A stretch of DNA of 64,000 nt from Bacillus sp. N1-1 (lineage in GTDB: Bacteria; Bacillota; Bacilli; Bacillales; Guptibacillaceae), in NCBI RefSeq assembly GCF_009818105.1, contig NZ_CP046564.1:806001-870000 (forward strand), given 5' to 3'. Made by a program: the position numbers and the translations under genes. The notes under the pieces were generated by a model. It was given only the letters and a program-made list of their open reading frames with translations, had not been told where the DNA came from and did not search any database. The stretch's first letter is position 1, and each line of letters starts with the position of its first letter. Shown piece after piece: positions 27,391 to 36,872 of this stretch.

Positions 27391-27759
27391 GTGTGTATCC
27401 TCCAAGTGCATTTTGCACAAATATTACTATTCCTGCTCTACATAATCATTTGAGATGTAAGTACTTCCTAAAGTAGCCTGCTCTTTAATAATCAGTACCG
27501 AACAACAATAATTAACCTTAGTATAACACGTCTCCCAAAAAAAGCAAACCTCTTCTGGAAATTCCACCTAAATTGTTCTGAAAAAGGACTTAGGAATGAA
27601 GATATTTCATTCTGATTGGCAATAGAAATCACTGATGCAGTAGGGCTTATAGCATTTATTTGGAATATAAATAAGGCAGTGAGAAAGTTTTTGATGTAAA
27701 ATGAAATGTGTTCCTCTATGATAGAGTAGAGAATCGATTTATCAGCGGAGGTAGAAGAT
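27391..27759. other. Intergenic region: csp leader and promoter, then upstream of rsbR-like gene
   Basis: A gap of 369 bp. On the minus strand it holds the csp 5' leader with a GTGCA-AAA-TGCAC hairpin (27403-27415) directly before the Shine-Dalgarno, and the csp promoter at 27520-27548. On the plus strand it holds the upstream region of the rsbR-like gene, with no clear promoter. No further genes seen. Confidence 0.6.
27520..27548 (-). promoter_or_regulatory. Promoter of the cold-shock gene
   Basis: Read on the minus strand: -10 TATACT (27520-27525) and a weak -35 (TTGCTT or TTTGCT) 16-17 bp upstream. Transcription would begin near 27513, leaving a leader of about 120 nt before the ATG. Confidence 0.6.
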
Positions 27760-28572
27760 ATGCCAGTTCAGAAATCGATTATTGACCAGGAAGTTCGATT
27801 AATCGGAAAACAGCTAGAAGCAAGAAAGTTAGATATTGCAAAAAGCTTACTTAAACCAGGCGCGGACAATGCAGAAGCACTGAAGTTACATACTGAGCTT
27901 GTTCAACTGTGTGCCGATACTATTTTAATCGGTATAGAAGAAACAATGCCTTACGTTACAAAGTGGGGAAGAGAGACGGGTGAACTGGCGGTTAGTTTCG
28001 GCTCAGAACTAGATGAGTCATTGAAAACCACGTCAGAATTTAGACAAGCAATATGGGGTGTCATTGAGCTAATAACGGTCGAAGCGAATCAGACGGTTCA
28101 AAGTGTTTTTACAGCCGGAAAATTGGTTGATCGTATGCTTGATCATGCTGTTTATGCTTATAGCACAGCTTATGTTACCTCATATAAAAATAACCTTAGC
28201 CATGCCCAAGAAGTATTTCTTGAGCTTTCTGTTCCCGTTGTACCAATCCTTGAGGGCGTCGCTGTATTGCCGATTATCGGTGATATCGACACGCATCGAG
28301 CTAGTCTTCTTATGGAAACAGCGCTAAGAGAATCAACAGCAAAACACTTAACGCATTTATTTATTGATCTTTCTGGTGTCACCATTGTTGATACAATGGT
28401 TGCCAACAATATTTTTAACATTATTTATTCTCTAGAGCTGTTAGGCGTTAAGGGGATCCTATCAGGTATTAGGCCAGAAGTGGCACAAACGATGATTCAT
28501 CTCGGGATCGATTTCTCTTCCATTCAAACGCATAGTACGTTAAAACAAGCATTAGCAAGGCATATATTATAG
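27760..28572 (+). CDS. RsbR-type STAS-domain stressosome protein
   Basis: A 270-residue RsbR paralogue. The N-terminal half (to about 150) is a helical, non-haem-globin-like sensor domain; the C-terminal half is a STAS domain. The two phosphorylatable threonines of the family are present: Thr178 in IGDIDTHRA and Thr212 in GVTIVDTMVA. Such proteins assemble with RsbS and RsbT into stressosomes that control the RsbU-sigma-B cascade. No rsbS/rsbT lies next to it, so it is a stand-alone co-antagonist gene like B. subtilis RsbRB-RsbRD. The ATG follows GGAGGTAGAAGAT. Confidence 0.88.
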   Translation: MPVQKSIIDQEVRLIGKQLEARKLDIAKSLLKPGADNAEALKLHTELVQLCADTILIGIEETMPYVTKWGRETGELAVSFGSELDESLKTTSEFRQAIWGVIELITVEANQTVQSVFTAGKLVDRMLDHAVYAYSTAYVTSYKNNLSHAQEVFLELSVPVVPILEGVAVLPIIGDIDTHRASLLMETALRESTAKHLTHLFIDLSGVTIVDTMVANNIFNIIYSLELLGVKGILSGIRPEVAQTMIHLGIDFSSIQTHSTLKQALARHIL

Positions 28573-28590
28573 GCTTTATCGTCTAGGAGT

Positions 28591-28622
28591 AAAAAGCTGT
28601 CCAAAACGGGCAGTTTTTTTTG
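28591..28622 (+). terminator. Terminator after rsbR-like gene
   Basis: A hairpin AAAAGCTGTCC / GGGCAGTTTT with one bulge and an A-rich loop, followed by eight T. Confidence 0.75.
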
Positions 28623-28668
28623 CGAGTAAAAACGAAAAAATTGGAATGTTTTTTAAAAGTAAAATCCA

Positions 28669-28697
28669 TTGACGGTGAAGACAATGACTAATAAAAT
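28669..28697 (+). promoter_or_regulatory. Sigma-A promoter of yczE-like gene
   Basis: The -35 TTGACG (28669-28674), 17-bp spacer and -10 TAAAAT (28692-28697) put the start near 28704, which gives a leader of about 150 nt. Confidence 0.7.
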
Positions 28698-28703
28698 GGT
28701 CTC

Positions 28704-28853
28704 GAAAAATCTTAGTAAGATCCTCTCTTCCACAAGCAAGAACGCTACCATCTTAAGCGAAAAGACGGTTTGTCTTCAAAGGTCTGACTGACCAGCAGAT
28801 GGAATCAGGATGCTTAGGTTTTCTTTATTTTTTTAGGAAGGGAGGATGTCGTA
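28704..28853 (+). promoter_or_regulatory. Structured 5' leader, possible riboswitch or attenuator
   Basis: The leader can fold into a branched structure: outer stem AAGCA (28734-28738) / TGCTT (28811-28815), inner stem CCATCT (28748-28753) / AGATGG (28797-28802), and two hairpins inside it, AAGAC-GTCTT (28762-28776) and GGTC-GACC (28781-28793). TAAGC at 28754-28758 can compete for GCTTA (28812-28816), and a T-rich tract follows at 28819-28834. It matches no riboswitch consensus I know. The regulatory role is inference. Confidence 0.45.
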
Positions 28854-29489
28854 ATGCTTTATCGAATTACGGTTTATCTTCTTGGTATGTTTATTAACTT
28901 TTTTGGTGTTGCGCTTGTCATTCATGCGACGCTTGGAGCTGGGTTTTGGACTTCCTTTTTTATTGGATTATCAGATTTAGCAGGACTTACCGTTGGTTTT
29001 TGGTATGGCTTGTTTCAAATCCTTGTCATTTTTTTGAATGGAAGTTTAATGAAAAAGAAGCCAGAATATGGAGCGGTTATGCCGATTATTCTAGAAAGCT
29101 TTATTCTCGACTTTTGGTTAGAAATTGTATTTTCTTCCGTCCAGCTAACAGCAGCGCCACTAATGGCAAAAGTTGCGATCCTAATTGCTGGAATGGTCGC
29201 AATTGGTTTAGGCGTAGCCATCTATATATTGCCACAGTTCCCGCGAGCACCATTTGATCAGCTTTTTCTTGTCATTAGCGCAAGATTCAATCTTAGTTTG
29301 CAAATGGGACAGACGATTGTCGCCATTGTCATGGCAACACTAGCTCTAATGATTGGTGGTCCAGTTGGTGTAGGAACAATTGCACTTGTATTTTTACTCG
29401 GACCAATTATTCAATTCTGGTATGAGAGAGCGTATCCAATGTATTACATGCTGTATCCAACGCAAGCGCCGCACGAGGAATATTTATAA
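28854..29489 (+). CDS. YczE/YitT-type membrane protein
   Basis: A 211-residue membrane protein with five hydrophobic segments, matching the YczE/YyaS group of uncharacterised Bacillus proteins. Recognisable stretches are NFFGVALVIHATLGAGFWTSFF, in pieces, IGLGVAIYILPQFPRAPFDQLF and GGPVGVGTIALVFLLGPIIQF. It is presumably a transporter or transport regulator, but no substrate is established. A strong GGAAGGGAGG precedes the ATG at 28854. It is a single-gene unit with a structured leader and a terminator. Confidence 0.82.
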   Translation: MLYRITVYLLGMFINFFGVALVIHATLGAGFWTSFFIGLSDLAGLTVGFWYGLFQILVIFLNGSLMKKKPEYGAVMPIILESFILDFWLEIVFSSVQLTAAPLMAKVAILIAGMVAIGLGVAIYILPQFPRAPFDQLFLVISARFNLSLQMGQTIVAIVMATLALMIGGPVGVGTIALVFLLGPIIQFWYERAYPMYYMLYPTQAPHEEYL

Positions 29490-29501
29490 ATGAGTATTAA
29501 G

Positions 29502-29537
29502 AGACGCTTTTGTGCAAATGCAAAAGCGTCTTTTTTA
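29502..29537 (+). terminator. Terminator after yczE-like gene
   Basis: Stem AGACGCTTTTG / CAAAAGCGTCT with loop TGCAAATG, followed by TTTTTT. Confidence 0.9.
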
Positions 29538-29620
29538 ATAGATAATGGTATCCCATAACTATATTTCGACTTTTGCGAACTTTAAAACACGGGTATACCC
29601 ATTCTGGGAGGGATTAACTG

Positions 29621-30619
29621 ATGAAGAAAATAATCAATCAGCCAGACGACGTTGTAAGCCAAATGCTGGACGGAATGGTGAAAGCACATCCTGAATCCTA
29701 TGAAAGACTGGAAGGCACGACGGTTCTTGTTAGAAAGAATCTATCGGAAAACAAAGTAGGTATTGTTAGCGGGGGAGGAAGTGGACATGAACCTGCACAT
29801 GCTGGTTTCATTGGAGAAGGTATGCTTGATGCAGCTGTGAGCGGAGAAGTGTTTACGTCTCCTACTCCTGATCAAATGTTAGAAGCGATTAAGGCGGTTG
29901 ACCAGGGGAAAGGCGTTCTTCTCATCACCAAAAACTACACAGGTGATGTGATGAATTTTGAAATGGCCGCCGAGATGGCAGAGGACGAAGGCATATCTGT
30001 CGAACAGGTGATTGTCAATGATGACGTTGCGGTAGAAGGTAGTACTCATACAACTGGTCGGAGAGGCGTAGCGGGCACTATTTTCGTTCATAAGATTGCA
30101 GGGGCAGCGGCGCAAGAAGGTAAAACACTGAAAGAAGTGAAAGCGCTCGCTGATGAAGTTGTTCAAAACGTGAGATCAATGGGGGCAGCACTTCATCCGG
30201 CCCAAGTTCCTGGCTCAGGAAATCCGGGGTTTGATATTGAAGAAAATCAAATGGAGCTTGGCATTGGGATTCATGGAGAACCTGGAATGGAAACAATCGG
30301 ACTGATTTCGGCAGATGAATTAGCTGAGCGTCTTGTAGAAGAAGTGTTACCCGAACTAGAACTTAAAAAAGGCGATGAAACAGCGGTTATCGTGAATGGA
30401 ATGGGCGCAACCCCCTTAATGGAGCTATACATTCTAAATAATCGTATACAGGATCTCTTAAATGAAAAAGGCATCAAATCGGAATTAACGTTAGTTGGTA
30501 ACTATATGACTGCTCTTGAAATGACAGGTGCTTCTTTAACAGTCCTTAAGTTAACGAATGAACTAAAGAAATACGTGACAAACCCATGTTATACGATTGC
30601 ATGGACGATAAACGACTAA
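29621..30619 (+). CDS. dhaK: Dihydroxyacetone kinase subunit DhaK
   Basis: A 332-residue PTS-dependent dihydroxyacetone kinase substrate-binding subunit. His218 in GIGIHGEPG is the residue that binds dihydroxyacetone covalently; VSGGGSGHEPAHAGFIG and NDDVAVEGS are family motifs. DhaK presents the sugar to DhaL, which carries the ADP/ATP. The ATG follows GGGAGGGATTAACTG. It is the first of three tightly packed genes. Confidence 0.95.
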   Translation: MKKIINQPDDVVSQMLDGMVKAHPESYERLEGTTVLVRKNLSENKVGIVSGGGSGHEPAHAGFIGEGMLDAAVSGEVFTSPTPDQMLEAIKAVDQGKGVLLITKNYTGDVMNFEMAAEMAEDEGISVEQVIVNDDVAVEGSTHTTGRRGVAGTIFVHKIAGAAAQEGKTLKEVKALADEVVQNVRSMGAALHPAQVPGSGNPGFDIEENQMELGIGIHGEPGMETIGLISADELAERLVEEVLPELELKKGDETAVIVNGMGATPLMELYILNNRIQDLLNEKGIKSELTLVGNYMTALEMTGASLTVLKLTNELKKYVTNPCYTIAWTIND

Positions 30620-30631
30620 GGAGGCTAATGT

Positions 30632-31252
30632 ATGTTTACGGCAGAGATGGCTAGACAATGGATTAAAGAGTCTGCTAGTAAGATAGAATCGAATAAAGAA
30701 CAACTAACTGATCTTGACCAGGTGCTTGGTGATGGAGATCACGGCCTTAACATGACAAGGGGCTTTAACGCAGCTGTCGAACAGCTGAATGGAGAGACGG
30801 ATGAACCAGGGAAAGTGTTGAAGGGGGCTGGAACGAGCCTATTGTCAAAGATAGGTGGTGCTAGCGGGCCACTTTATGGAACTCTTTTCATGAAAGCGGG
30901 AAATCAGCTAGAAGGAACAGAGGTTCAGCTGAGCGATCTTTCTTCAGGTCTTCGAGTTGGCGTGGATGCCATGAAGAAACGAGGTAAGGCTGAGCGAGAG
31001 GAAAAGACGATGATCGACTTACTTGAACCTGTGATTGAGTTAATGGAAGAGAAGGGAAATGAGCTTACACCTGATCATTTGATCGACAAAGCGAAAGAAG
31101 CGCTTGAGCATGTCAAAGAGTATGAAGCTAAGAAAGGGAGAGCGGCTTACTACAAAGAAAAATCAAAAGGGAAACAGGATGCGGGGGCGCAGTCTTCTTA
31201 TTATGTAATAGAATCTCTTGCGAAAGTACTCGATAAGGATGGTGAAGCGTAG
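30632..31252 (+). CDS. dhaL: Dihydroxyacetone kinase subunit DhaL
   Basis: A 206-residue helical-barrel ADP-binding subunit. The Mg2+/nucleotide site DQVLGDGDHGLNMTRGF holds the Asp triad, and GGASGPLYGTLFMKAG and TMIDLLEP are conserved. It transfers phosphate from DhaM to dihydroxyacetone held by DhaK. The start is 12 nt after dhaK; its stop overlaps the dhaM start by one base. Confidence 0.95.
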   Translation: MFTAEMARQWIKESASKIESNKEQLTDLDQVLGDGDHGLNMTRGFNAAVEQLNGETDEPGKVLKGAGTSLLSKIGGASGPLYGTLFMKAGNQLEGTEVQLSDLSSGLRVGVDAMKKRGKAEREEKTMIDLLEPVIELMEEKGNELTPDHLIDKAKEALEHVKEYEAKKGRAAYYKEKSKGKQDAGAQSSYYVIESLAKVLDKDGEA

Positions 31253-31638
31253 TGGTTAGTCTTGTTCTTGTGTCACATAGTCCTGATATTTCAAAGGGAT
31301 TGAAAAAGATGCTTGATGAAGCTCAGCCTGAAGTTACTGTGCTCGATGCTGGGGGAACGGATGATGGTGAAATGGGAACGAGTGCGATGAGGATTCAAAC
31401 CGCTATTGAAAAGGCGGATCATGGGGATGGCGTCGTCATTCTCGTGGATTTTGGAAGCTCAGTCATGAATGCAGAGATGGCGATCGATTTAATAGAGGGT
31501 GCTCATTCCGTCAAGATTGCGGATGCCCCATTAATTGAGGGCGCCTATAGTGCGGTGATGGAAGCGGGATTTGGCAAGTCACTAGATGAAGTGGTGGAAT
31601 CAGCAGTTCATGCAAAAGATACGAAGAAAGTGCAGTGA
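31252..31638 (+). CDS. dhaM: PTS-dependent dihydroxyacetone phosphotransferase DhaM
   Basis: A 128-residue DhaM consisting only of the EIIA-mannose-like domain, as in Gram-positive bacteria; there are no fused HPr or EI domains. The phosphorylated His9 is in LVSHSPDIS, and the ILVDFGSSVMNAEMA stretch is typical. It accepts phosphate from HPr and passes it to DhaL-bound ADP. The GTG start overlaps the dhaL stop (TAGTG), so translation is coupled. Confidence 0.93.
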   Translation: MVSLVLVSHSPDISKGLKKMLDEAQPEVTVLDAGGTDDGEMGTSAMRIQTAIEKADHGDGVVILVDFGSSVMNAEMAIDLIEGAHSVKIADAPLIEGAYSAVMEAGFGKSLDEVVESAVHAKDTKKVQ

Positions 31639-31651
31639 AAAGAAAAATTGA

Positions 31652-31687
31652 TAAAAAACAGCGCATCCGCCTGGATGCGCTGTTTTT
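31652..31687. terminator. Bidirectional terminator
   Basis: Stem AAAACAGCGCATCC / GGATGCGCTGTTTT with loop GCCT, separating dhaM from the convergent P450 gene. Confidence 0.9.
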
Positions 31688-31694
31688 CTATATT

Positions 31695-34600
31695 TTAAGC
31701 GCCAGCCCATACGTCTTTCGCATATCGGCCGTCTCGCTCAAGTTCTTCTAGCCATTGAATTGCTTCTTGCTCTGTTGTTTCATACATCGATTGATAGCTT
31801 GTGATAATCGTTTGCTCAACTTCGGGAGCCATGTGGCTACCGTCGCCGCAAATGTACAAGCGTCCACCATCTTTTAGAAGTGGGATAACATCGATAGCAT
31901 TCTCGGATACAAGATGTTGTACATACGTTTTTTTCTGTCCAGGGCAACGTGAAAATGCCGTGTGAAGGGTAACAAGTCCATCTTTTTCAGCCTGTTCAAG
32001 CTCTTCCTGATATAAATAATCATGTTCAGGATTACGGCAGCCGAAGTAGAGGTGAGCAGCACCAAGCTCGACGCCCTGCTTACTTAATTCACGACGGGCT
32101 TGAATAAACCCTCTAAATGGTGCAATGCCTGTTCCAGGTCCAATTAAGACCATTGGTGTTTCTGGATCTTCTGGAAGCTGGAAGTTGGACTGTGGTGTAT
32201 TAATGAAGCAGGCCACTTTGTCACCAAATTCACGCGTTGCCAGGTAGTTAGAAGCAACACCTTTGTACTCTCCCTTACCATTCCATGCCGTGTCTCGAAC
32301 GACACTAACCGTCATGCTCGCTTCTCGCTCTTTGTGAAGCGGAGAACTAGAAATGGAGTAGTAGCGGGCTTTCAATGGTGGAAGCAGTGCAATGAATCGT
32401 TCAAATGGAATTTCACAAGCCAGATAGAGTTCAACAAGTTCAAGCATCGTAACGCGTTTTTCAAGAACTTCTTTTTTATATGTGTCATCTTCAAGTAGTT
32501 GCTCGAGCTCCACAACATGCGGTGGGCAAACGGTATGTGCAGCTAGAGCACGTATTTGAGAACGAGTTGCTGGTTCTTGAAGTTCTACATAAGAAGAAAG
32601 AAGCTCCTGGAGTTTCACTGGTTTGTCAGTAGGAAGATGCGCAGCTTTACCAGAATCTCCAGTCAGTAGCACGTGATCATGACCATTTAACGAGAAGCGT
32701 TCAAGAACACGATTGACCATTTCATCACTATTTTGTGGAAGGATGCCGACATGATCACCTTCCTGATAGGTCACACCGTCAGGTAACATCAATTCAATGT
32801 GTCGCGTGCTTCTTCCACTCTCTGTATGCTGTAATTCAACATTTCGATTAATAATCGCAGTGAACGCATGATGTGTTCTAGCGAGAGGCGTATCACTTAC
32901 GCCACTTACGAAGCTCATTGAAATGGCGCTATTTTCTGAGTTGTTTTCATTTAGTTCGATATTCATCGATTCTGCGAGATTTGGCCATAGCGTTGCTTCC
33001 CATTTCTCATAATCGCCTTCAAAGTCATCGCTTGCATCGCCATCCCCAGTTTCAGAAATTCGTTGAGCACCTTTCTTTGATAGCTGCTCATCAATTAGGG
33101 ACGGAATACGTTGATACGTGTTAGCCCAGTTGCGGTCACCACAACCAAATACAGCATAATGGACACCGTTTACTGCTCCATCTTCCATCTCATCAAGCCA
33201 CTGTACGAATTCATCCGCATTGTCTGGAGGGTTTCCGTTATAGGAAGCGGAAACAATCAGAACAGCTCCGTCTTGAGGAAGTTCATTCACATAATCATTC
33301 AGAGGAGCAACTTCAGAGCTAAACCCCTGTTGGCGACCAGTTTCAGCAAGGTCTCGAGCAATTCCTTCAGCGGTGCCAAGGTTTGAACCATATAGGACAA
33401 GAAGAGGCGTACCGTGGGCATTTTCGACGGGTGCCGGTGCTGTTTTCTTTTCTTCTTCAACAGGTTCAGTTTGCGTAACAAAAGAAATCGATTCCTTCCT
33501 TTGCTTCACTTTCATTTTTAGGCCATCTGGTTTTAGTGTTAAGGTTTCTTTAACGTCTAACTGATAGTTCGAATGATCGATTAGATCAAAGTGCTGAATA
33601 ATCATACCGAGAACGAGCGTCGCTTCATGTAGTGAGAATTGTTGCCCAATACATGCGCGCTGTCCATTTCCGAACGGCTTATAAGCGTGTTGTGGGATAG
33701 AAGACGGGTCTTCAAAGCGTTCAGGTACGAATTCTTCCACATTCTCACCCCAAATGGATTTATCACGATGTAGTTCTGGGAGTAGGAGCGTAAACTCGTC
33801 ACCTTTTTCTACATCATATTCACCATTCAATGTTGTATCTTCCTTCGCATAGAGTGAAAAGGCAGGAGCGGTTGGCCATAACCGAAGGGATTCATTTAGA
33901 ATCATTCGAACATATTTGAGTTGCTTCACCTGCTTATAATCAGGAATAGCATCGCCAACGACACGGTCTACTTCTTCTTGAGCTTTGGCAAGCTTATCTG
34001 GATTGTTCATAAGATAGTAAAGTGTAAATGAAAGCAATCCACTAGTCGTTTCGTGTCCAGCGATTAAGAATGTGATAATTTGGAAACGGATATTTTCATC
34101 ATCAAGCGGTTCACCCGTTTCAGGGTCTTTCCCTTTTAACATATGGGCTAAAAGATCATCTTCGCCTTGATCACCATTCTTCTTACGGTCTGCGATTAAG
34201 CCATCGACAAGGGAAAACATATAGTCAATATCATCTTTAAATTGTTTTTTTGAGCGTACCATCAGTTTATCTTGAACCCCAAGACGCTGTGATTGATTCA
34301 TCGCTTCATCCAAAGCCCGGACCATCGCATCAACAAATTGATGGTTGGATTCTCTGTAAAAGCTGTTAAAACGAAAATCGAATCCACAAAGGCCAATCGT
34401 ATCAAGAGTTAGACGCGTCATATCTTCGGGAACATCAATTTCTTCATCAGGGTTAAGGCGTGCCCATTTCTGAATAAGCTGTGTGGCAAGGTCGACCATT
34501 TTATTATGATAGCCTTTCATCGCTTGTTGACTAAAACTTGGAAGGAGGATGTTGTGGGCTTTTTTCCAATTCTGTTCGTTCGTCTCACTTGTGAATAAGC

Positions 34601-34859
34601 CATCTCCACCAAAAGCGCGCACTTTTTGAAGCACTGGTCCCACTTTTTTGTCGAAGCGCTTTTCATCTGTTATTTCCGCAACCAGGGATGCACTAGAGAC
34701 AAACGTACTGGTGCGTCCAGGAAATTGAAACTGATAAATTGGCCCCAGTTCTTTAGCAAGTTTCATAAACGATTGAATGGGTTTTTCTTTATCAATAAGA
34801 GGAAGACTTCCTAAAGGTCCATAAGTTTTTGGCTGTGGGAACGATTTCTTAATAGTCAT
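31695..34859 (-). CDS. Bifunctional cytochrome P450/NADPH-P450 reductase (CYP102A, BM3 type)
   Basis: A 1054-residue self-sufficient fatty-acid hydroxylase fusion. The haem domain has the I-helix AGHETTSG, the K-helix ESLRLW (ExxR) and haem ligand Cys403 in [11 protein letters not shown]. The reductase follows: FMN domain ([17 protein letters not shown]), FAD domain (RYYSISSSP) and NADPH site ([13 protein letters not shown]). Length is close to P450 BM3 (1049). It hydroxylates fatty acids near the omega end using NADPH and O2. The ATG at 34859 follows GAGGTG; a TTG two codons earlier is less likely. A BM3R1-type operator lies just upstream and the repressor gene 75 bp upstream. Confidence 0.96.
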   Translation of the reverse strand: MTIKKSFPQPKTYGPLGSLPLIDKEKPIQSFMKLAKELGPIYQFQFPGRTSTFVSSASLVAEITDEKRFDKKVGPVLQKVRAFGGDGLFTSETNEQNWKKAHNILLPSFSQQAMKGYHNKMVDLATQLIQKWARLNPDEEIDVPEDMTRLTLDTIGLCGFDFRFNSFYRESNHQFVDAMVRALDEAMNQSQRLGVQDKLMVRSKKQFKDDIDYMFSLVDGLIADRKKNGDQGEDDLLAHMLKGKDPETGEPLDDENIRFQIITFLIAGHETTSGLLSFTLYYLMNNPDKLAKAQEEVDRVVGDAIPDYKQVKQLKYVRMILNESLRLWPTAPAFSLYAKEDTTLNGEYDVEKGDEFTLLLPELHRDKSIWGENVEEFVPERFEDPSSIPQHAYKPFGNGQRACIGQQFSLHEATLVLGMIIQHFDLIDHSNYQLDVKETLTLKPDGLKMKVKQRKESISFVTQTEPVEEEKKTAPAPVENAHGTPLLVLYGSNLGTAEGIARDLAETGRQQGFSSEVAPLNDYVNELPQDGAVLIVSASYNGNPPDNADEFVQWLDEMEDGAVNGVHYAVFGCGDRNWANTYQRIPSLIDEQLSKKGAQRISETGDGDASDDFEGDYEKWEATLWPNLAESMNIELNENNSENSAISMSFVSGVSDTPLARTHHAFTAIINRNVELQHTESGRSTRHIELMLPDGVTYQEGDHVGILPQNSDEMVNRVLERFSLNGHDHVLLTGDSGKAAHLPTDKPVKLQELLSSYVELQEPATRSQIRALAAHTVCPPHVVELEQLLEDDTYKKEVLEKRVTMLELVELYLACEIPFERFIALLPPLKARYYSISSSPLHKEREASMTVSVVRDTAWNGKGEYKGVASNYLATREFGDKVACFINTPQSNFQLPEDPETPMVLIGPGTGIAPFRGFIQARRELSKQGVELGAAHLYFGCRNPEHDYLYQEELEQAEKDGLVTLHTAFSRCPGQKKTYVQHLVSENAIDVIPLLKDGGRLYICGDGSHMAPEVEQTIITSYQSMYETTEQEAIQWLEELERDGRYAKDVWAGA

Positions 34860-34891
34860 GATCAATCACCTCATTAGTAATTTTTGGTACG

Positions 34892-34907
34892 GAATGAACG
34901 TTCATTC
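34892..34907 (-). promoter_or_regulatory. BM3R1-type operator before the P450 gene
   Basis: The sequence GAATGAACGTTCATTC is a perfect 16-bp palindrome, essentially the core of the operator bound by B. megaterium BM3R1. It lies 33 bp before the P450 start codon. Confidence 0.85.
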
Positions 34908-34934
34908 ATTCTATTGTATGAAGAGCCTTGCTCT

Positions 34935-35507
34935 TCATTGATGGGATCTAACTGAGTCCCATAAGCTTTCTTCGATATTTGAAAGGAGCTCTGGATCTGG
35001 ATCGAGCTCACCTGCTCTTACAAGGTTCTGAAGTTCAAGAAATGCGCCATATACAATAGCGATAAGGGCTTCAGAAGGCAGGTTTCGGATAACAGCAAGT
35101 TGTTTACCAGTATCAAAGAAATTTCTTAATAAGTTAAGCAATTGATTAAAATCAGTCCGACTTTGTTGATCCAAAAAGTGAGAAGCACTATGTTTTTTAA
35201 TAAAATATAGCGCGTGTTCATTCTGGTTTGTAAACAAAATCATCGCTTTAAAAATATGATGAAACTGATTCCGAACAGGCTTATGAAATGGAAATTGATC
35301 CTTAATCGTGTTTGTAAATTTTTCAACATAATCTTGAAAGAGAGTGTTAACAAGAACCTCTTTATTCTCAAAATACCGATAGATGGTGCCTGCTCCAACA
35401 TTTGCGGAAGTGGCAATCATCGGAACTGTGGTTGCATTAAACCCTCGCTCCGCAAATAGAGCAAGAGCGCTTGTCATAATGCTTTCTCGTTTCGTTTGAA
35501 TTGTCAC
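34935..35507 (-). CDS. TetR-family repressor of the P450 operon (BM3R1/FatR type)
   Basis: A 190-residue TetR regulator that aligns by eye with BM3R1 of B. megaterium: LFAERGFNATTVPMIA and VGAGTIYRYFENKE form the HTH, and FIKKHS and SLWD in the ligand domain also match. BM3R1/FatR bind fatty acids, which releases the operator. The GTG at 35507 is better spaced from GAGGGGG than the ATG at 35513, which touches it. It reads into the P450 gene 75 nt later; operators flank the gene on both sides. Confidence 0.92.
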   Translation of the reverse strand: MTIQTKRESIMTSALALFAERGFNATTVPMIATSANVGAGTIYRYFENKEVLVNTLFQDYVEKFTNTIKDQFPFHKPVRNQFHHIFKAMILFTNQNEHALYFIKKHSASHFLDQQSRTDFNQLLNLLRNFFDTGKQLAVIRNLPSEALIAIVYGAFLELQNLVRAGELDPDPELLSNIEESLWDSVRSHQ

Positions 35508-35533
35508 AAGCATCCCCCTCTCTGAATAATGCG

Positions 35534-35549
35534 GAATGAATATTCATTC
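35534..35549 (-). promoter_or_regulatory. Second BM3R1-type operator, upstream of the repressor gene
   Basis: GAATGAATATTCATTC is a perfect palindrome that differs from the operator at 34892-34907 only in its centre (ATAT for ACGT). It lies 26 bp before the repressor start and supports autoregulation. Confidence 0.82.
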
Positions 35550-35702
35550 TCTTCTAATTTTAAACTTGGTGCAAAAGCTTAACAATAAAGCGGAGGTCCT
35601 AAAAAGATTGAAGATCCTGTTAACTATAGGGTCTAATCACCTATTGTAATGTTAATAATTAGAAATATTAGAGGGGAAGAATTGAGATATATACTTTAAA
35701 GA

Positions 35703-35731
35703 GGACCACCTCCTGTTAAAAGGGTGGTCCC
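35703..35731 (-). terminator. Hairpin after alcohol dehydrogenase
   Basis: Stem GGACCACC / GGTGGTCC with a 12-nt loop. On the minus strand the following tract is only moderately T-rich, so termination strength is uncertain. Confidence 0.6.
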
Positions 35732-35738
35732 ATTTACT

Positions 35739-36872
35739 TTATGGTTTTAGAATAACCTTAATATTGCCGTCTTCTTTTTTATCGAAAATATTATACCCTT
35801 TTGCGGCGTCTTCAATGGACATGCTATGGGTAATAATATCTTTTGGATCAAATTCTTGATTTTCAATCATATCGTAAAGTTTAGGCATCAGGTGAATGAC
35901 TGGTGCTTGGCCCATTTTAAGCGACACGTTTCTTGTAAAGAAATCTCCAAGTGGAAAACGATTTGCTTCCGTTCCATATACACCTGTTAATTGTACGGTC
36001 CCAAACTTACGAACCGATTTAGAAGCAGTTAAAATGGGGCTGATTGTCCCAAATTGATTATCAAATTCAGAACCAAACGATTCGGTTGGAGAGACAGTTC
36101 CGTCCATTCCTACACAATCAATGACAACATCAGCGCCGCCTTTTGTCTCTTCATACAAAAGAGCACCGATATCATCGTGCTGTTTAAAGTTATACGTATC
36201 AACGTGGTTGGTGCGCTTACCATGCTCGAGACGATGGTCTACCTGATCTACGGCAATGACACGTTTAGCTCCTTTAAGTTTGGCGAATTTTTGAGCCATT
36301 AAGCCGATTGGCCCACTTCCTAGGATGATAACAGTATCGCCTTCTTTTACGCCGCTATGTTCGACACTCCAATAGGCTGTAGGGACAACATCAGAGAGAA
36401 AAAGAACACTTTCATCATCAAGTGTGCTTGATTCTGGAACTTTAAATGAAGTGAAATCTGCATATGGCACGCGTAAGTATTCAGCTTGTCCACCCGGGTA
36501 ATTTCCGTTGATCTCAGTAAAACCAAATAAGCCACCTACTTCTCCATGTGGGTTCGATTCATCACATTGACTTTCCATTTGGTTTTTGCAAAAGTGGCAT
36601 TCCCCACAACCGATATTAAAAGGAATGACGACTCGATCACCTTTTTTTAAGGTTTTCACGTCTGGCCCCACTTCTTCAACGATTCCCATTGGCTCATGGC
36701 CAACGATGTAATCTTGTTCTGGTTCAATTCCCCCATGATATAAATGCAAATCTGATCCACAAATTCCGCTAGCGGTAATTTTCACAATCATATCAGTACG
36801 TTCTTGAATAGATGGGGCTTTTACATCCTTTACGACCATTTTTTCCTTACCTTGATAAGTAACAGCTTTCAT
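35739..36872 (-). CDS. Zinc-dependent medium-chain alcohol dehydrogenase
   Basis: A 377-residue MDR-family dehydrogenase of the class that includes glutathione-independent formaldehyde dehydrogenases and B. subtilis AdhB/YycR. Catalytic zinc ligands are in SGICGSDLHLYH and GHEPMG; the structural zinc loop is CGECHFCKNQMESQC (four Cys). NAD(P) binding is by LGSGPIGLMAQ. The C-terminal part GQAPVIHLMPKLYD is also typical. The true substrate alcohol or aldehyde is unknown. Single gene, transcribed away from the TetR/P450 unit. Confidence 0.9.
   Translation of the reverse strand: MKAVTYQGKEKMVVKDVKAPSIQERTDMIVKITASGICGSDLHLYHGGIEPEQDYIVGHEPMGIVEEVGPDVKTLKKGDRVVIPFNIGCGECHFCKNQMESQCDESNPHGEVGGLFGFTEINGNYPGGQAEYLRVPYADFTSFKVPESSTLDDESVLFLSDVVPTAYWSVEHSGVKEGDTVIILGSGPIGLMAQKFAKLKGAKRVIAVDQVDHRLEHGKRTNHVDTYNFKQHDDIGALLYEETKGGADVVIDCVGMDGTVSPTESFGSEFDNQFGTISPILTASKSVRKFGTVQLTGVYGTEANRFPLGDFFTRNVSLKMGQAPVIHLMPKLYDMIENQEFDPKDIITHSMSIEDAAKGYNIFDKKEDGNIKVILKP

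Noticed and set aside
29591..29600. GGGTATACCC palindrome before dhaK, either a sigma-B -10 or an operator
   Set aside because: No GTTT-type -35 lies at the right distance, and a start from here would fall inside the ribosome binding site. The palindrome is only 10 bp.
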